In this document: positions 9,461 through 18,391 of the stretch, one piece after another
Numbering within the stretch: position 1 is the first letter of the stretch
Layout: the number at the start of each line of letters is the position of its first letter
NCBI RefSeq assembly: GCF_900099835.1
Contig: NZ_FNKP01000001.1
Coordinates: 1,550,001-1,614,000, forward strand
Origin: Paraburkholderia fungorum
GTDB taxonomy: Bacteria; Pseudomonadota; Gammaproteobacteria; Burkholderiales; Burkholderiaceae
Length of the DNA: 64,000 nt
Reading direction: 5' to 3'
Notes under the pieces: generated by a model
What the model was told of the DNA's origin: nothing
The model's input: only the letters and a program-made list of their open reading frames with translations
Database searches by the model: none
Translations under genes and position numbers: made by a program

Positions 9461-10433
9461 AGCAGGGCGGAGCGGCGCGCCTTGAGTGCGTCGCTCCGGT
9501 TAAGCCCAGCGGCTGCGCATGTAGTCGCAGTGTCACCGTCTTGCTAAATACCCGGGTGGCATAACAACACAGAAGACGCCCAGGGCCTTACTCGCCCAAT
9601 ACATCTCCGTATTCGTTGGCTATATGTAATTTATTGGAATTAATTTGTAATTACGCAGAATGGATAATTAAAGCGAGTATTAAAACTGTCGTAAATACGC
9701 TAAATAATTTATAAGCGCTATTTTTCTTCTGCTATCCTCCCGACGCCCAAAACCTGCTCCCTTGCTGCGCACAGTGCACTCTGCAAACGGGCTCGATGCG
9801 AGCGATGGAATTGCATTGAATGCACCGTAAAACCCCTGTCTGGTAAGGCTTTTCGGCTTCGTTGCCAGAGTTCTGTCTGCTGCTTCGGAGCACGTCACAA
9901 CAGCGCAAGAGTGTGCTGACGTCTGTCCAGGTGAGTGGCAAGATGCGAGTTATTCTCTGCCCGATATTCGCTTTTTCTTTTAAAGCGATACGACTTCGGC
10001 GCCAATTAGAGTTATTCATCTAAACTTAGTATTCTGTCATCAAAAAAAGTTTGACCGTTTATTTTTTGTCCTGCTATTGTTGCCTCCCATGACGCGCATG
10101 TGACGTTCACGCCAAAAGTTCCATCGACTTCGGCTCGAGTCCCTTACGTTGTCTTTAGCGGTCATGCAAAGCGGAAATGAACGAGTCGACATTGATCCAT
10201 TAGTACGCCTATCCGTACGTCTACCTGGTTCGATCATTCGCCGCGCGTGACGCGTTGCCGACGCTCGCCCTTACTTCAGCCACGATCATTCGATTCTGGT
10301 TGGGAAGGGGCTCGTCAATTTGGATTCCGAATCAAATAGTTAGTCCTAGCGAATCGGATGAAGTGGACGTTGTTCGCCGTAGGTAAGCGTATTCCAGTTT
10401 CAGAAATGAACGATTCACGCCGGAGGAGTCAAG
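9461..10433. other. Long intergenic region before the tonB operon
   Basis: About 970 bp with no ORF that looks real. Two stretches (about 9600-9730 and 9940-10080) are distinctly AT-rich compared with the surrounding coding DNA, which suits promoter and leader DNA. No terminator with a T-tract was found after the UvrA-like gene. The AT shift and length are also compatible with a decayed insertion, but no mobile-element remnant is recognisable. Confidence 0.5.
10051..10080 (+). promoter_or_regulatory. Candidate sigma70 promoter upstream of tonB
   Basis: TTGACC (10051-10056) and TATTGT (10075-10080) are separated by 18 bp in an AT-rich tract. The site is about 350 bp before the tonB start, implying a long leader if used. 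Pattern match only. Confidence 0.3.
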
Positions 10434-11144
10434 GTGGGTACGAAAGTTGAAGGGCAATTTCCGGCAGCATCAGGCGGGATGGAAAGGCCGGGACGCCCGC
10501 GCGAGTTCGGGCGCAAGCAGCAAAACCCGGTTCGCCGCTTCGGCGGTATCGCCATTGTTTTGCTGCTGCACGTCGTGCTGATCTACGCACTTATCAATGG
10601 CCTCGCCACCAAAGTCGTGCAGGTGATCCAGCATCCGATCGAAACGAAAATCATCGAACCGGTAAAGCCGCCGCCTCCGCCGCCGTTGCCGACAGTGCAA
10701 TTGCCGCCGCCGAAATTCGCGCCACCGCCGCCGCCGTTCGTGCCGCCGCCCGAGGTGCCGGTGCAGGCACCGCCGCAACCGACCATCGCACATCAGGCTG
10801 CGCCGGTCGTCTCCGCGCCTGCTGTGGCGCCGCCCGCACCGCCGGCCCCGCCCGCACCGACCAAACCGGTCAGCACGGAAGTCGGCGTCGTGTGCCCGAA
10901 TTCGGATCAGATCCGTTCGTCGATCCGCTATCCGAAAGAGGCGCAGGAAAACAACGTGACGGGCGACGTCGTGATCGAGTTCGTTGTCGATCCGCAGGGC
11001 CATATTACGAATGAGCGGGTTGCGAAGTCCGCAGACGATTCGTCACTGGATCGCGCTGCCTTCAACGCAGTCAAGCAGTTCTCGTGCGTTTCCCAAGGCC
11101 AGGCTGTCCGTGTGCAAGTTCCGTTCTCGTTCAATTTGAACTGA
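10434..11144 (+). CDS. tonB: TonB-family energy transducer
   Basis: 236 residues from GTG 10434, supported by GGAGGAG at 10422-10428. A basic N-terminus is followed by one membrane anchor (residues about 38-58). A long proline-rich periplasmic spacer (repeated PPPPP and Pro-Ala runs, about 80-145) leads to a C-terminal TonB domain with SSIRYPKEAQENNVTGDVVIEF and a terminal VPFSFNLN. It would carry proton-motive force from ExbB/ExbD to an outer-membrane receptor. It heads a tonB-exbB-exbD-exbD-TPR cluster 4 kb upstream of a TonB-dependent receptor, so it is probably dedicated to that receptor. Confidence 0.93.
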   Translation: MGTKVEGQFPAASGGMERPGRPREFGRKQQNPVRRFGGIAIVLLLHVVLIYALINGLATKVVQVIQHPIETKIIEPVKPPPPPPLPTVQLPPPKFAPPPPPFVPPPEVPVQAPPQPTIAHQAAPVVSAPAVAPPAPPAPPAPTKPVSTEVGVVCPNSDQIRSSIRYPKEAQENNVTGDVVIEFVVDPQGHITNERVAKSADDSSLDRAAFNAVKQFSCVSQGQAVRVQVPFSFNLN

Positions 11145-11220
11145 ATTCACCGGCTGTCCGGTTCCGGTAGCGATTTATCAGTCTGGGTTTTGACGTTGTA
11201 CTAATGAACATGGAGCAGGC

Positions 11221-12123
11221 ATGAAGAAGCGTACTCTCGCCGCACTGGCGGCAAGCATGTTGATCGCCGTCACCACGGTGGACTTTGTCGCGCCGCAAAC
11301 GGCGCATGCACAGGCTAGCGACGCGACCGCGTCGGCTGCCGCACCGGCTACGGCCGCGCCGCAAACAGCGGGCTCCGCCGCCGACGAAGCCGCGCCGCCG
11401 CCGATGCCGGCCACGTCCGAAACCGTCAGTAACCCGTACGGTCTCGGCGCACTCTGGAAGAACGGCGACTTCGTGGCGCGCTTCGTTCTGATCCTGCTCG
11501 TGATCATGTCGATGGGTAGCTGGTACATCATGATCACCAAGTTCCTCGAGCAATTCCGCGCCAATCGTCGTGCGAAGAGTGCTGACGAACAGTTGTGGAG
11601 CGCGCCGTCGCTGGTCGAGGGTGCGAAGCTGCTCGACGAAGCATCGCCGTTCCGCTTCATCGCCGAGACGGCTATCGAGGCAGGCGAGCATCACGACGAA
11701 GCGTTGCTCGAAGCAGTGGACCGTAATACCTGGATCGATACATCGGTCGAGCGCGCCATCACCAACGTTTCCAATCGTCTTCAAGACGGCCTGGCTTTTC
11801 TTGGTACGGTCGGTTCGACTGCGCCGTTTGTCGGCCTGTTCGGCACGGTGTGGGGTATTTATCACGCGCTGACGGCAATCGGTATTGCCGGCCAGGCATC
11901 GATCGACAAGGTCGCGGGTCCGGTCGGCGAAGCGCTGATCATGACCGCAATCGGCCTCGCGGTGGCGGTGCCCGCCGTGCTCGGCTACAACTTCCTGGTT
12001 CGTCGCAACAAGTCGGTGATGGAGCGTGTGCGTGCGTTCGGCGCACAACTGCATACGGTTCTGCTGGCCGGCAGCCGCCGCTCCAAACGTGCCTCGACTC
12101 GCGAAGCGTCGCTCGCACAATAA
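11221..12123 (+). CDS. exbB: ExbB/MotA/TolQ-type proton channel protein
   Basis: 300 residues. It begins with a signal-peptide-like segment (cleavage near AHA-QAS) and an Ala/Pro-rich periplasmic stretch, an N-terminal extension also seen in long ExbB proteins. Three membrane helices follow. The conserved core reads LAFLGTVGSTAPFVGLFGTVWGIYHAL (split here as LAFLGTVGSTAPFVG then LFGTVWGIYHAL), with VGEALIMTAIGLAVAVPAV for the third helix. It forms the pentameric proton channel that drives TonB. GGAGCAGGC lies just before the ATG, 76 bp after tonB. Confidence 0.94.
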   Translation: MKKRTLAALAASMLIAVTTVDFVAPQTAHAQASDATASAAAPATAAPQTAGSAADEAAPPPMPATSETVSNPYGLGALWKNGDFVARFVLILLVIMSMGSWYIMITKFLEQFRANRRAKSADEQLWSAPSLVEGAKLLDEASPFRFIAETAIEAGEHHDEALLEAVDRNTWIDTSVERAITNVSNRLQDGLAFLGTVGSTAPFVGLFGTVWGIYHALTAIGIAGQASIDKVAGPVGEALIMTAIGLAVAVPAVLGYNFLVRRNKSVMERVRAFGAQLHTVLLAGSRRSKRASTREASLAQ

Positions 12124-12135
12124 GCGGAGTCCGTC

Positions 12136-12558
12136 ATGGCTATGAGCGTTGGGCAGGACGATAACGACGAGGTCATCTCCAGTATCAACACCACGCCGCT
12201 CGTCGATGTGATGCTGGTTCTGCTGATCATCTTTCTGATCACGATTCCGGTGGTCACGCACACGGTACCGGTGCAGTTGCCGAAGGAGACGATCCAGCCG
12301 TTGCAGACCACGCCGAAAAGCATCGTCATTGCGGTCAATCGCGACGGCGACTTCTTCTGGGACGAGAAACAGGTCGACGCGCCGACGCTGCTGACACGCC
12401 TGAAAAGCGTGTCGGTCATGACGCCGCAACCGGAAGTCCACGTGCGCGGCGATCAAAGCACGCGCTATGAATTTATCGGCCGGGTCATTACCGCGTGCGA
12501 GCGCGCCGGTATCGCGAAGGTTTCGTTTATCACCGAGCCGCCCGCACGCGGCGGCTAA
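12136..12558 (+). CDS. exbD: ExbD biopolymer transport protein (first copy)
   Basis: 140 residues, 12 bp after exbB. A short cytoplasmic N-terminus is followed by the single ExbD helix with the proton-carrying Asp in INTTPLVDVMLVLLIIF, and then a periplasmic domain. It works with ExbB to energise TonB. The gene differs from the second exbD copy mainly in the periplasmic domain, which may allow mixed ExbD pairs. Confidence 0.94.
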   Translation: MAMSVGQDDNDEVISSINTTPLVDVMLVLLIIFLITIPVVTHTVPVQLPKETIQPLQTTPKSIVIAVNRDGDFFWDEKQVDAPTLLTRLKSVSVMTPQPEVHVRGDQSTRYEFIGRVITACERAGIAKVSFITEPPARGG

Positions 12559-12617
12559 CTTTGCACGTGACCGGACTCGCGCGTTGAACCGCGAGGTCCG
12601 GTCGACAGGAGGCGATC

Positions 12618-13046
12618 ATGGGAATGAACGTATCGTCGGGCGGTGGTTCCGAGCCGGACGTAATGGTCGATATCAACACCACGCCGTTGATCGACGTGAT
12701 GCTGGTGTTGCTGATCATGCTGATCATCACGATTCCGATCCAGACGCACGCGATCAAGATGAACTTGCCGGTGGGTAATCCGCCGCCGCCGATCACGCAG
12801 CCGGAAGTGGTGCAGATCGATATCGATTTCGATGGCACGACGACGTGGAACGGACAGCCTGTGCCGGATCGCGCGGCGCTCGAATCCAGGCTTGCGCAAG
12901 TCGCGGCGGAACCCGTGCAAGCCGAGATTCATTTGCGGCCGAACAAGCTGGCGCCATACAAGGACGTGGCTGCGGTCATGGCGTCCGCGCAACGAATCGG
13001 CGCGACGAAAATCGGGCTGATCGGCAACGAGCAGTACATGCAATAG
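12618..13046 (+). CDS. exbD: ExbD biopolymer transport protein (second copy)
   Basis: 142 residues, with GGAGG directly upstream of ATG 12618. It has the same design as the first copy, with the essential Asp in INTTPLIDVMLVLLIML, but a divergent periplasmic part. A tonB-exbB-exbD1-exbD2 order is known from Xanthomonas, where the second ExbD is needed only for some receptors. Here a dedicated role for the nearby receptor is an inference. Confidence 0.93.
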   Translation: MGMNVSSGGGSEPDVMVDINTTPLIDVMLVLLIMLIITIPIQTHAIKMNLPVGNPPPPITQPEVVQIDIDFDGTTTWNGQPVPDRAALESRLAQVAAEPVQAEIHLRPNKLAPYKDVAAVMASAQRIGATKIGLIGNEQYMQ

Positions 13047-13055
13047 GAAAGGGCA

Positions 13056-14261
13056 ATGCAAACGATCCATCGACGATTCCGTCGCGCCGTCATGGCGGCC
13101 GCTCTGGGCAGTCTTTCCGCACTCGCCATGCTGCCGTCGCTGTCGCATGCGGCAGACACACTGCGCCCGGACGTGGCGAAGCCGCTGAACGATGCACAGA
13201 ACCTGTACCGCGCGCACAACTACAAGGGCGCGTTGACGAAGATCGATCAGGCTGCGGCCGTGCCAGGCAAGACGCCGTACGAGAGCACCGTGATCGAGGA
13301 GATGCGTGGTGCGGCTGCGGCGGCTGCCGGTGACTCCGCTGTCGCTGCTCAGGCCTACGAAACATTATTGAGTTCGGGGCATCTCGCGGGCGCGGACGAA
13401 CAGCGCACTGAGGCGGCACTCGCGGGCATCTATTTCCAGCAGAAAAACTACGCGCAAGCCGCTAAAACAGCGCAGCGTTATCTGAAGGCGGGTGGCAACG
13501 ATCCTGATATGCACACGTTGCTGGTTCAGTCTTACTACTTGTCGAACGATTGCGCGAGTGTGGTGAGCCTGCTCAAACCCGCCGTCGATGCACAAGTTCA
13601 CGCCGGTCGTGTGCCCGACGAATCGCAACTGCAATTGCTCGGCACTTGCGCACAGCGCGTGAAGGACGACGCGACGTATCGCAGCACACTCGAAAAGCTG
13701 GTCGCGTATCACCCGAAGCAGTCTTACTGGGACGATCTATTCTCGGCCATCCGCAACAAGCCGGGCTATGCATCGACACTCGATATCGACACGTATCGTC
13801 TGCGTCGCGCCACCGGTTCGCTGACTTCCGCCGACGACTACATGGAGATGACGCAACTCGCTATCGTCGCGGGCATCACGGCTGAAGGCAAACAGGTGAT
13901 CGATCAGGGCTTTACGTCAGGTGCACTCGGACACGATCCGCAGGCCGAGCGTGAAAAGCGCCTGCAGGCGTTGGCAGCAAAACGCGCACAGGCACCCGCC
14001 GATCCGGCGAACCCGGTCGCGCCAGTTGATGTCGCTTTCAACGAAGTTTTTGCGGGACAGGCAAAGCAGGGTCTCGCGGGAATGGAGGCAGCAATTGCAA
14101 AGGGCGGTCTCGATCACCCGGACCAGGCGCAACTGCATCTCGGCGAAGCCTATTACCTCGCTGGTGAGAAGGCGCGGGCCGTCCAGGCGTTTCGTGCGGT
14201 TAAAGGCACTGACGGTTCGGCCGATCTCGCTCGTTTATGGGTACTGGTGGCATCGAAATAA
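13056..14261 (+). CDS. Periplasmic TPR-repeat protein of the TonB cluster
   Basis: 401 residues, 9 bp after exbD with AGGAAAGGG upstream. A signal peptide with cleavage near SHA-ADT is followed by helical TPR-like repeats at residues about 40-160 (for example DAQNLYRAHNYKGALTKI and AALAGIYFQQKNYAQAAKTA) and again at about 330-395. Secreted TPR proteins often accompany ExbB/ExbD/TonB clusters, where they are thought to help the energising complex reach the receptor. No catalytic motif is present. Co-transcription with exbD is very likely. Confidence 0.8.
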   Translation: MQTIHRRFRRAVMAAALGSLSALAMLPSLSHAADTLRPDVAKPLNDAQNLYRAHNYKGALTKIDQAAAVPGKTPYESTVIEEMRGAAAAAAGDSAVAAQAYETLLSSGHLAGADEQRTEAALAGIYFQQKNYAQAAKTAQRYLKAGGNDPDMHTLLVQSYYLSNDCASVVSLLKPAVDAQVHAGRVPDESQLQLLGTCAQRVKDDATYRSTLEKLVAYHPKQSYWDDLFSAIRNKPGYASTLDIDTYRLRRATGSLTSADDYMEMTQLAIVAGITAEGKQVIDQGFTSGALGHDPQAEREKRLQALAAKRAQAPADPANPVAPVDVAFNEVFAGQAKQGLAGMEAAIAKGGLDHPDQAQLHLGEAYYLAGEKARAVQAFRAVKGTDGSADLARLWVLVASK

Positions 14262-14329
14262 GAACATTCATAGTCAGGCTCTTTCCTCTCTCCTGGTAAA
14301 GCGCGTGTTTAACGCGGTTGTACTCGCTA

Positions 14330-14346
14330 TTGCAATTCGATTGCAA
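14330..14346. promoter_or_regulatory. Perfect 7-3-7 inverted repeat, possible operator
   Basis: TTGCAAT-TCG-ATTGCAA is a perfect dyad in the 260-bp gap between the TPR gene and the XRE-cupin regulator, about 176 bp before the regulator start. Its symmetry and position suit a dimeric HTH protein, possibly the adjacent regulator. I found no second copy in front of the receptor gene. Confidence 0.35.
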
Positions 14347-14521
14347 ACGCGTCTTTACCCTGAGAGTCGGCGCTTGTCGTTTTTTCAGAATCACATTCAT
14401 CACGTTATTCATGACGATTGGTCACTGCCTTAACGGTGGTGTCTCAGGGAGGATGTTGGTATTCGACTAAACATAATTAGCTTTTATCAAACTATTTTTG
14501 ACTACAGGATTCTGTCTTGCT

Positions 14522-15097
14522 ATGGTTTTGCCACTCGATAACAAGGCACACATTGCAGTCGCTATAGGAAGCAAGATTCGCGCGCTTCGCCAACGGCTCA
14601 AGCGAACGCTGGATGAAGTGGCAACGACTGCGGGGATTTCCAAACCCTTTCTGTCGCAGGTTGAACGGGGGCACGCAACACCTTCAATTACCTCACTGGT
14701 TGGTATTGCTCGCGCTTTAGGCGTTACGGTGCAGTACTTCGTCGACACACCGACCGAAGACAAATCGGTGCGCAGGGCGAGTGAGTTGAAGTACTTCGGA
14801 TTCGACGGAACCGCTAATCGATTTGGGCGGCTCACGAATCTGTCGGTAGGCAGCAAGCTGGAAGTGATTCTCGTCAGGATGCCGGTGGGGCAGAACCCGT
14901 CGGAAGTCACGACGCATGCGGGTGAAGAGTTTCTGTATGTGATGAGCGGCCAGATATCGCTCACCCTGGAAGGTACGACGTTCGTATTGCAGGCAGGTGA
15001 CACCGCGCATTACGAGTCCACCGTGCCGCACGCCTGGTCCAATACTGCCGGCGAAGAAGCAGTGCTTGTGTGGGTAGGTACTCCACGATTGTTCTAG
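14522..15097 (+). CDS. XRE-family HTH regulator with C-terminal cupin domain
   Basis: 191 residues from ATG 14522 (AGGA at 14506-14509); an upstream TTG at 14498 is less likely. The N-terminal Cro/CI helix-turn-helix covers about residues 13-67 (GSKIRALRQRL, ISKPFLSQVERG, SLVGIARALGV). A cupin_2 sensor barrel follows at about 115-185 (HAGEEFLYVMSGQISLTLEG, then AGDTAHYESTVPHAWSNT). HTH-cupin proteins (PuuR, SutR type) control amine, amino-acid and sulfur utilisation by binding small ligands. It sits between the TonB cluster and the receptor, so it is the best local candidate to control the import locus. Confidence 0.87.
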   Translation: MVLPLDNKAHIAVAIGSKIRALRQRLKRTLDEVATTAGISKPFLSQVERGHATPSITSLVGIARALGVTVQYFVDTPTEDKSVRRASELKYFGFDGTANRFGRLTNLSVGSKLEVILVRMPVGQNPSEVTTHAGEEFLYVMSGQISLTLEGTTFVLQAGDTAHYESTVPHAWSNTAGEEAVLVWVGTPRLF

Positions 15098-15431
15098 TGC
15101 CGTATTACTGGTTTCGTTCCTTCTCGCAAAGGTAGTCGATCCACATTCATAAGTATGCCTTAAGGGTAAATCGATTTTGAAAACCCGGTATTGCGTACGA
15201 CACATGCGTGATGCCGATTGAAACAAGAAGATAAGAAAACAGAAAGCGCTGCGCATTTCGTTTGTAAGAAATTAGTAGTCCGAGTTTGAATGATTTGAAG
15301 AACTCCGTCTTGATGGACGGAGCGGCTTTAAACGGAACGCGGCGCAAGATCGCCGTATATCGAGTGGAGAGGTCCACAAGATCTCTCATCACATATAGCT
15401 GTGGCCTTACTGACGAGCGAGAAGGGGAAAA
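15098..15431 (+). other. Leader region of the TonB-dependent receptor with a stable hairpin
   Basis: 334 bp without a gene. CTCCGTC (15303-15309) and GACGGAG (15316-15322) form a perfect 7-bp stem with a 6-nt loop, about 110 bp before the receptor start. No T-tract follows, so it is not a standard terminator. A GAGAAGGGG ribosome-binding site precedes ATG 15432. No short precursor-peptide ORF was found here. Confidence 0.45.
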
Positions 15432-18176
15432 ATGAAACAACGGGCATTGGCGTTGGCCATCAAAAGAATAATCTGGGCTGAACTGGCGTTGTCGGCTGCA
15501 ATTGCCGTTCCGGCATTTGCACAAAGCCAGCCGGCCGCAACCGGAACGGCGACGGCTTCAACGACGGCGGAAAGCACGCCGGCTGCGGCTGCGGCGGCGG
15601 TTCCTGGATCGGGTGCGGCTGCGACATCGTCTGCGGACAGCGGCGCGACGACGACGGGCAAGGGCAACGTTCAGCAACTGAAGAAGTTTGAAGTGACCGG
15701 TTCGCTGATCCGTCAATCAGACAAGACGGGCTTCAATTCGGTTCAGACCATCACCGCAAAAGACATTTCAAATAGCGGCTATACCAACGTATCAGACTAT
15801 CTGCGCGGCACGTCGGCAAACTCGGCCAGTAGCTGGAGCGAGGGACAAAGCAGTAACTTCGCGGCGGGCGGCGCGGGTCTCGCACTGCGAGGCCTGAGCG
15901 AAAAATACACGCTGGTGCTGGTCGATGGTCAACGCGTGGCGCCGTATGCGTTCGCATCGAACGGAACGGATACGTTCTTCGATCTGAATACGTTGCCGCT
16001 GAACATTATTGATCGCGTGGAAATCGTGAAAACCGGCGCCGTGTCGCAATATGGCTCCGACGCGATTGCCGGCGTGGTCAACATCATTACGAAACACGAC
16101 TACCAGGGATTGCAGCTCGACGGCAGCTATGGCGGTGCGACGCAGGGCGGCGAGGGCACGACCCAGTTTAGCGTTCTCGGCGGCTTCGGCGACCTGAATT
16201 CCGATCGCTTTAACGTGACGGCGGCAGCGAGTTATTACCACTCGAACGGCTTTACGCTGGCAGACCGCGACACCACGCAGAACCAGGACTTCACGAATAA
16301 GGCGGGTGGTCTGTCGTTGCTCGCACCTTCGTTCTGGCAAACGGCGAATGGTCCGCAGGCTCTGATCGGTGGTTGCCCAAGCGGCGGCTCGGTGCGCGAC
16401 GCGTCGACGAACTACTACACGCAAACGGCCGGCACGGTCTGCGGCGCCAATACGGCGGAAAGCACATCGATCTCGCCGCTGGTGGATCGCCTCAGCGCAA
16501 AGGTCCACGCTGACTTCAAGATCGACGACCGGACAACGGCGTTCGCAGATCTTTGGGAAAGCAACAACACCACGACCATGAACAATGGCGTGCAGACCGT
16601 CGGCAATGCGCCTTCCACGCTGATCTGGAACCCGGCAACCAAGACGCTCAGCGACTTCAATATCAACGTCCCTGCGGGCGCGTTGTACAACCCGTTCGGG
16701 GCGGCTACTCCGCTGATCTACAGTTTCCCGTACGCGACGTCGGACACGACTTACTCGAACTTCTGGCGTGCGTCTACCGGCTTGAAGGGTTCGTTCACCG
16801 CGCCGAATGGCGACTGGGACTGGGCAGCGTCGTATAGCCATTCCCAAAGCACGGTCGACAACACGTATAACAACGTGCTGAACGCGGCTGCGCTCGCGAA
16901 CATCTATCAAGGCAACGTTTATAACTTCGCCAATCCGTCGTCGACGCCGAACGGCCTGAACGGTCTGTTCATGCAGGCCACGAACGAAGGTATCTCGAAG
17001 CTCGATACGCTTGACGCGACGCTGTCGACCCCGACGCTCTTCAAGATTCCGACTGGCGACGTTGGCCTCGGTCTCGGCGCACAGTTCCTTCACGAGAGCG
17101 AGTTCATTGGCCAGGGCGCAGAGTTCACAAGCGGTGAAGTCGCGAACCCGCTGCTTCAATCGGTGAGCGGCGAGCGCAACGTCGCGGCGATCTATTACCA
17201 GATCGACATTCCTATTATCCGTAACCTGACGTTCAGTCAGTCGGGCCGCTACGACCACTATAGCGACTTCGGCGGTGCGTTCTCGCCGCGCTACGCGTTG
17301 CGCTATCAGCCGGTTTCGGCGTTGACGATGTACGGCTCTTTTAACCGCGGCTTCCGTGCACCGACGTTCGTGGAAAACACGGCGTCGACAAACGTGGGCT
17401 TGCAACAGAACGGCAATAACCTCGTCAATACGGTGTCGGAAGGCAACCCGAATCTGCAACCCGAACGTACGAAGAACTACAACCTCGGCTTCGAACTGTC
17501 GCCGACGCGTACGACCGATGTGGGCTTCGACTGGTACAAGATTCGCGTGACCAACGTGATCGGACAGGCCAACCTGCCGACTGTGATCGAACAGAATAAT
17601 CCGTCGCAAGTGGTCCGCAATCCGGACGGCTCGATTGCTTACGTCAATCTGCCGTACGAGAATCTGGGTTACCTCGACACGGACGGTTTCGAAGGCACGC
17701 TGCGTCAGTCGTTGAAGACAACGGTGGGTACATTCACGCTGTCTGCGGACTGGGCTTATGTGAACCACTTCAAGATCGGCCTGCCGGGTCAATCGCCGAT
17801 CAATTCAGCGGGTAATAACCTTGCGATCGAACAGCCTTTCGGCGGCAGCTTCCCGCGCTGGAAGGGCAACACCGAGTTGAGCTGGGCGTACAACAAGTGG
17901 ACGACGTCATTGACGTGGCAATACACCGGCCCCTACTCGCAGGCGATTGTCGGCGACGGCTCGCAGAGCGTCGCGTCGTACAGCCAGTTCAACCTGTATG
18001 CAACTTACACGGGTATCAAGCACTGGACGATTTACGCCGGTATCAACAACATCTTCAACAAGGCGCCTCCGTTTGACGCCGTCTGGCAGAACGGTCTCGA
18101 TCAGACCGGTTATGACCAGTCGCTGTACAACTACTATGGCCGTTATGCGCAGATCGGTGCAACGTACAAGTTCTGA
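15432..18176 (+). CDS. TonB-dependent outer-membrane receptor
   Basis: 914 residues. A signal peptide (cleavage near AFA-QSQ) is followed by an Ala/Thr-rich linker and a TonB-box-like segment KKFEVTGSLIR. The plug domain follows (VQTITAKDISNSGYTNVSDYL, then DGQRVAPY and IDRVEIVKTGAVSQYGSDAIAGVVNII). The large beta barrel ends in the typical aromatic terminus YAQIGATYKF. The family imports siderophores, cobalamin, carbohydrates or peptides. No signalling (FecA/FpvA-type) N-terminal domain is present, so control probably lies with the XRE-cupin regulator. The following ABC importer is peptide-type, which points to a peptide-like ligand rather than a sugar. Confidence 0.95.
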   Translation: MKQRALALAIKRIIWAELALSAAIAVPAFAQSQPAATGTATASTTAESTPAAAAAAVPGSGAAATSSADSGATTTGKGNVQQLKKFEVTGSLIRQSDKTGFNSVQTITAKDISNSGYTNVSDYLRGTSANSASSWSEGQSSNFAAGGAGLALRGLSEKYTLVLVDGQRVAPYAFASNGTDTFFDLNTLPLNIIDRVEIVKTGAVSQYGSDAIAGVVNIITKHDYQGLQLDGSYGGATQGGEGTTQFSVLGGFGDLNSDRFNVTAAASYYHSNGFTLADRDTTQNQDFTNKAGGLSLLAPSFWQTANGPQALIGGCPSGGSVRDASTNYYTQTAGTVCGANTAESTSISPLVDRLSAKVHADFKIDDRTTAFADLWESNNTTTMNNGVQTVGNAPSTLIWNPATKTLSDFNINVPAGALYNPFGAATPLIYSFPYATSDTTYSNFWRASTGLKGSFTAPNGDWDWAASYSHSQSTVDNTYNNVLNAAALANIYQGNVYNFANPSSTPNGLNGLFMQATNEGISKLDTLDATLSTPTLFKIPTGDVGLGLGAQFLHESEFIGQGAEFTSGEVANPLLQSVSGERNVAAIYYQIDIPIIRNLTFSQSGRYDHYSDFGGAFSPRYALRYQPVSALTMYGSFNRGFRAPTFVENTASTNVGLQQNGNNLVNTVSEGNPNLQPERTKNYNLGFELSPTRTTDVGFDWYKIRVTNVIGQANLPTVIEQNNPSQVVRNPDGSIAYVNLPYENLGYLDTDGFEGTLRQSLKTTVGTFTLSADWAYVNHFKIGLPGQSPINSAGNNLAIEQPFGGSFPRWKGNTELSWAYNKWTTSLTWQYTGPYSQAIVGDGSQSVASYSQFNLYATYTGIKHWTIYAGINNIFNKAPPFDAVWQNGLDQTGYDQSLYNYYGRYAQIGATYKF

Positions 18177-18238
18177 TGTTTAACGGCGGTGTCCGTTTGT
18201 TGGCAACAATTGGGTAATGATTTGCCGATGAACGGGCA

Positions 18239-18276
18239 ATGCGCTCCGGTTCTTTTCATCCAGAGCCGGAGCGCAT
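18239..18276 (+). other. Strong hairpin between receptor and binding-protein genes
   Basis: ATGCGCTCCGG pairs with CCGGAGCGCAT (11 perfect pairs, extended by a G-T and three more pairs) around an 8-nt loop. No run of T follows (GAATTTTGG), so it may be a weak terminator or an RNA-processing/stabilising element setting different levels of receptor and ABC importer mRNA. Confidence 0.5.
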
Positions 18277-18391
18277 GAATTTTGGTGTTGCATAGTGTGT
18301 TTGAGTGGCGCGAGCGTGATCGCGAGCGCCATCCCGTCCACTGGACGAAGCGCTCCATATCTGATCTGGTGCGCGTTTCCAAGCAAAACTG

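Noticed and set aside
9680..10237. Short minus-strand frames in the long gap before tonB
   Set aside because: No ribosome-binding site, no recognisable protein character, and they overlap AT-rich, promoter-like DNA.
15098..15431. Possible precursor peptide gene for the receptor's ligand
   Set aside because: I looked for a short ORF with a ribosome-binding site here and in the 18177-18391 gap; the few ATGs present stop within a few codons.
15792..17792. 666-codon minus-strand open frame opposite the TonB-dependent receptor
   Set aside because: Same codon-bias effect; the plus-strand receptor has plug and barrel signatures along its full length.
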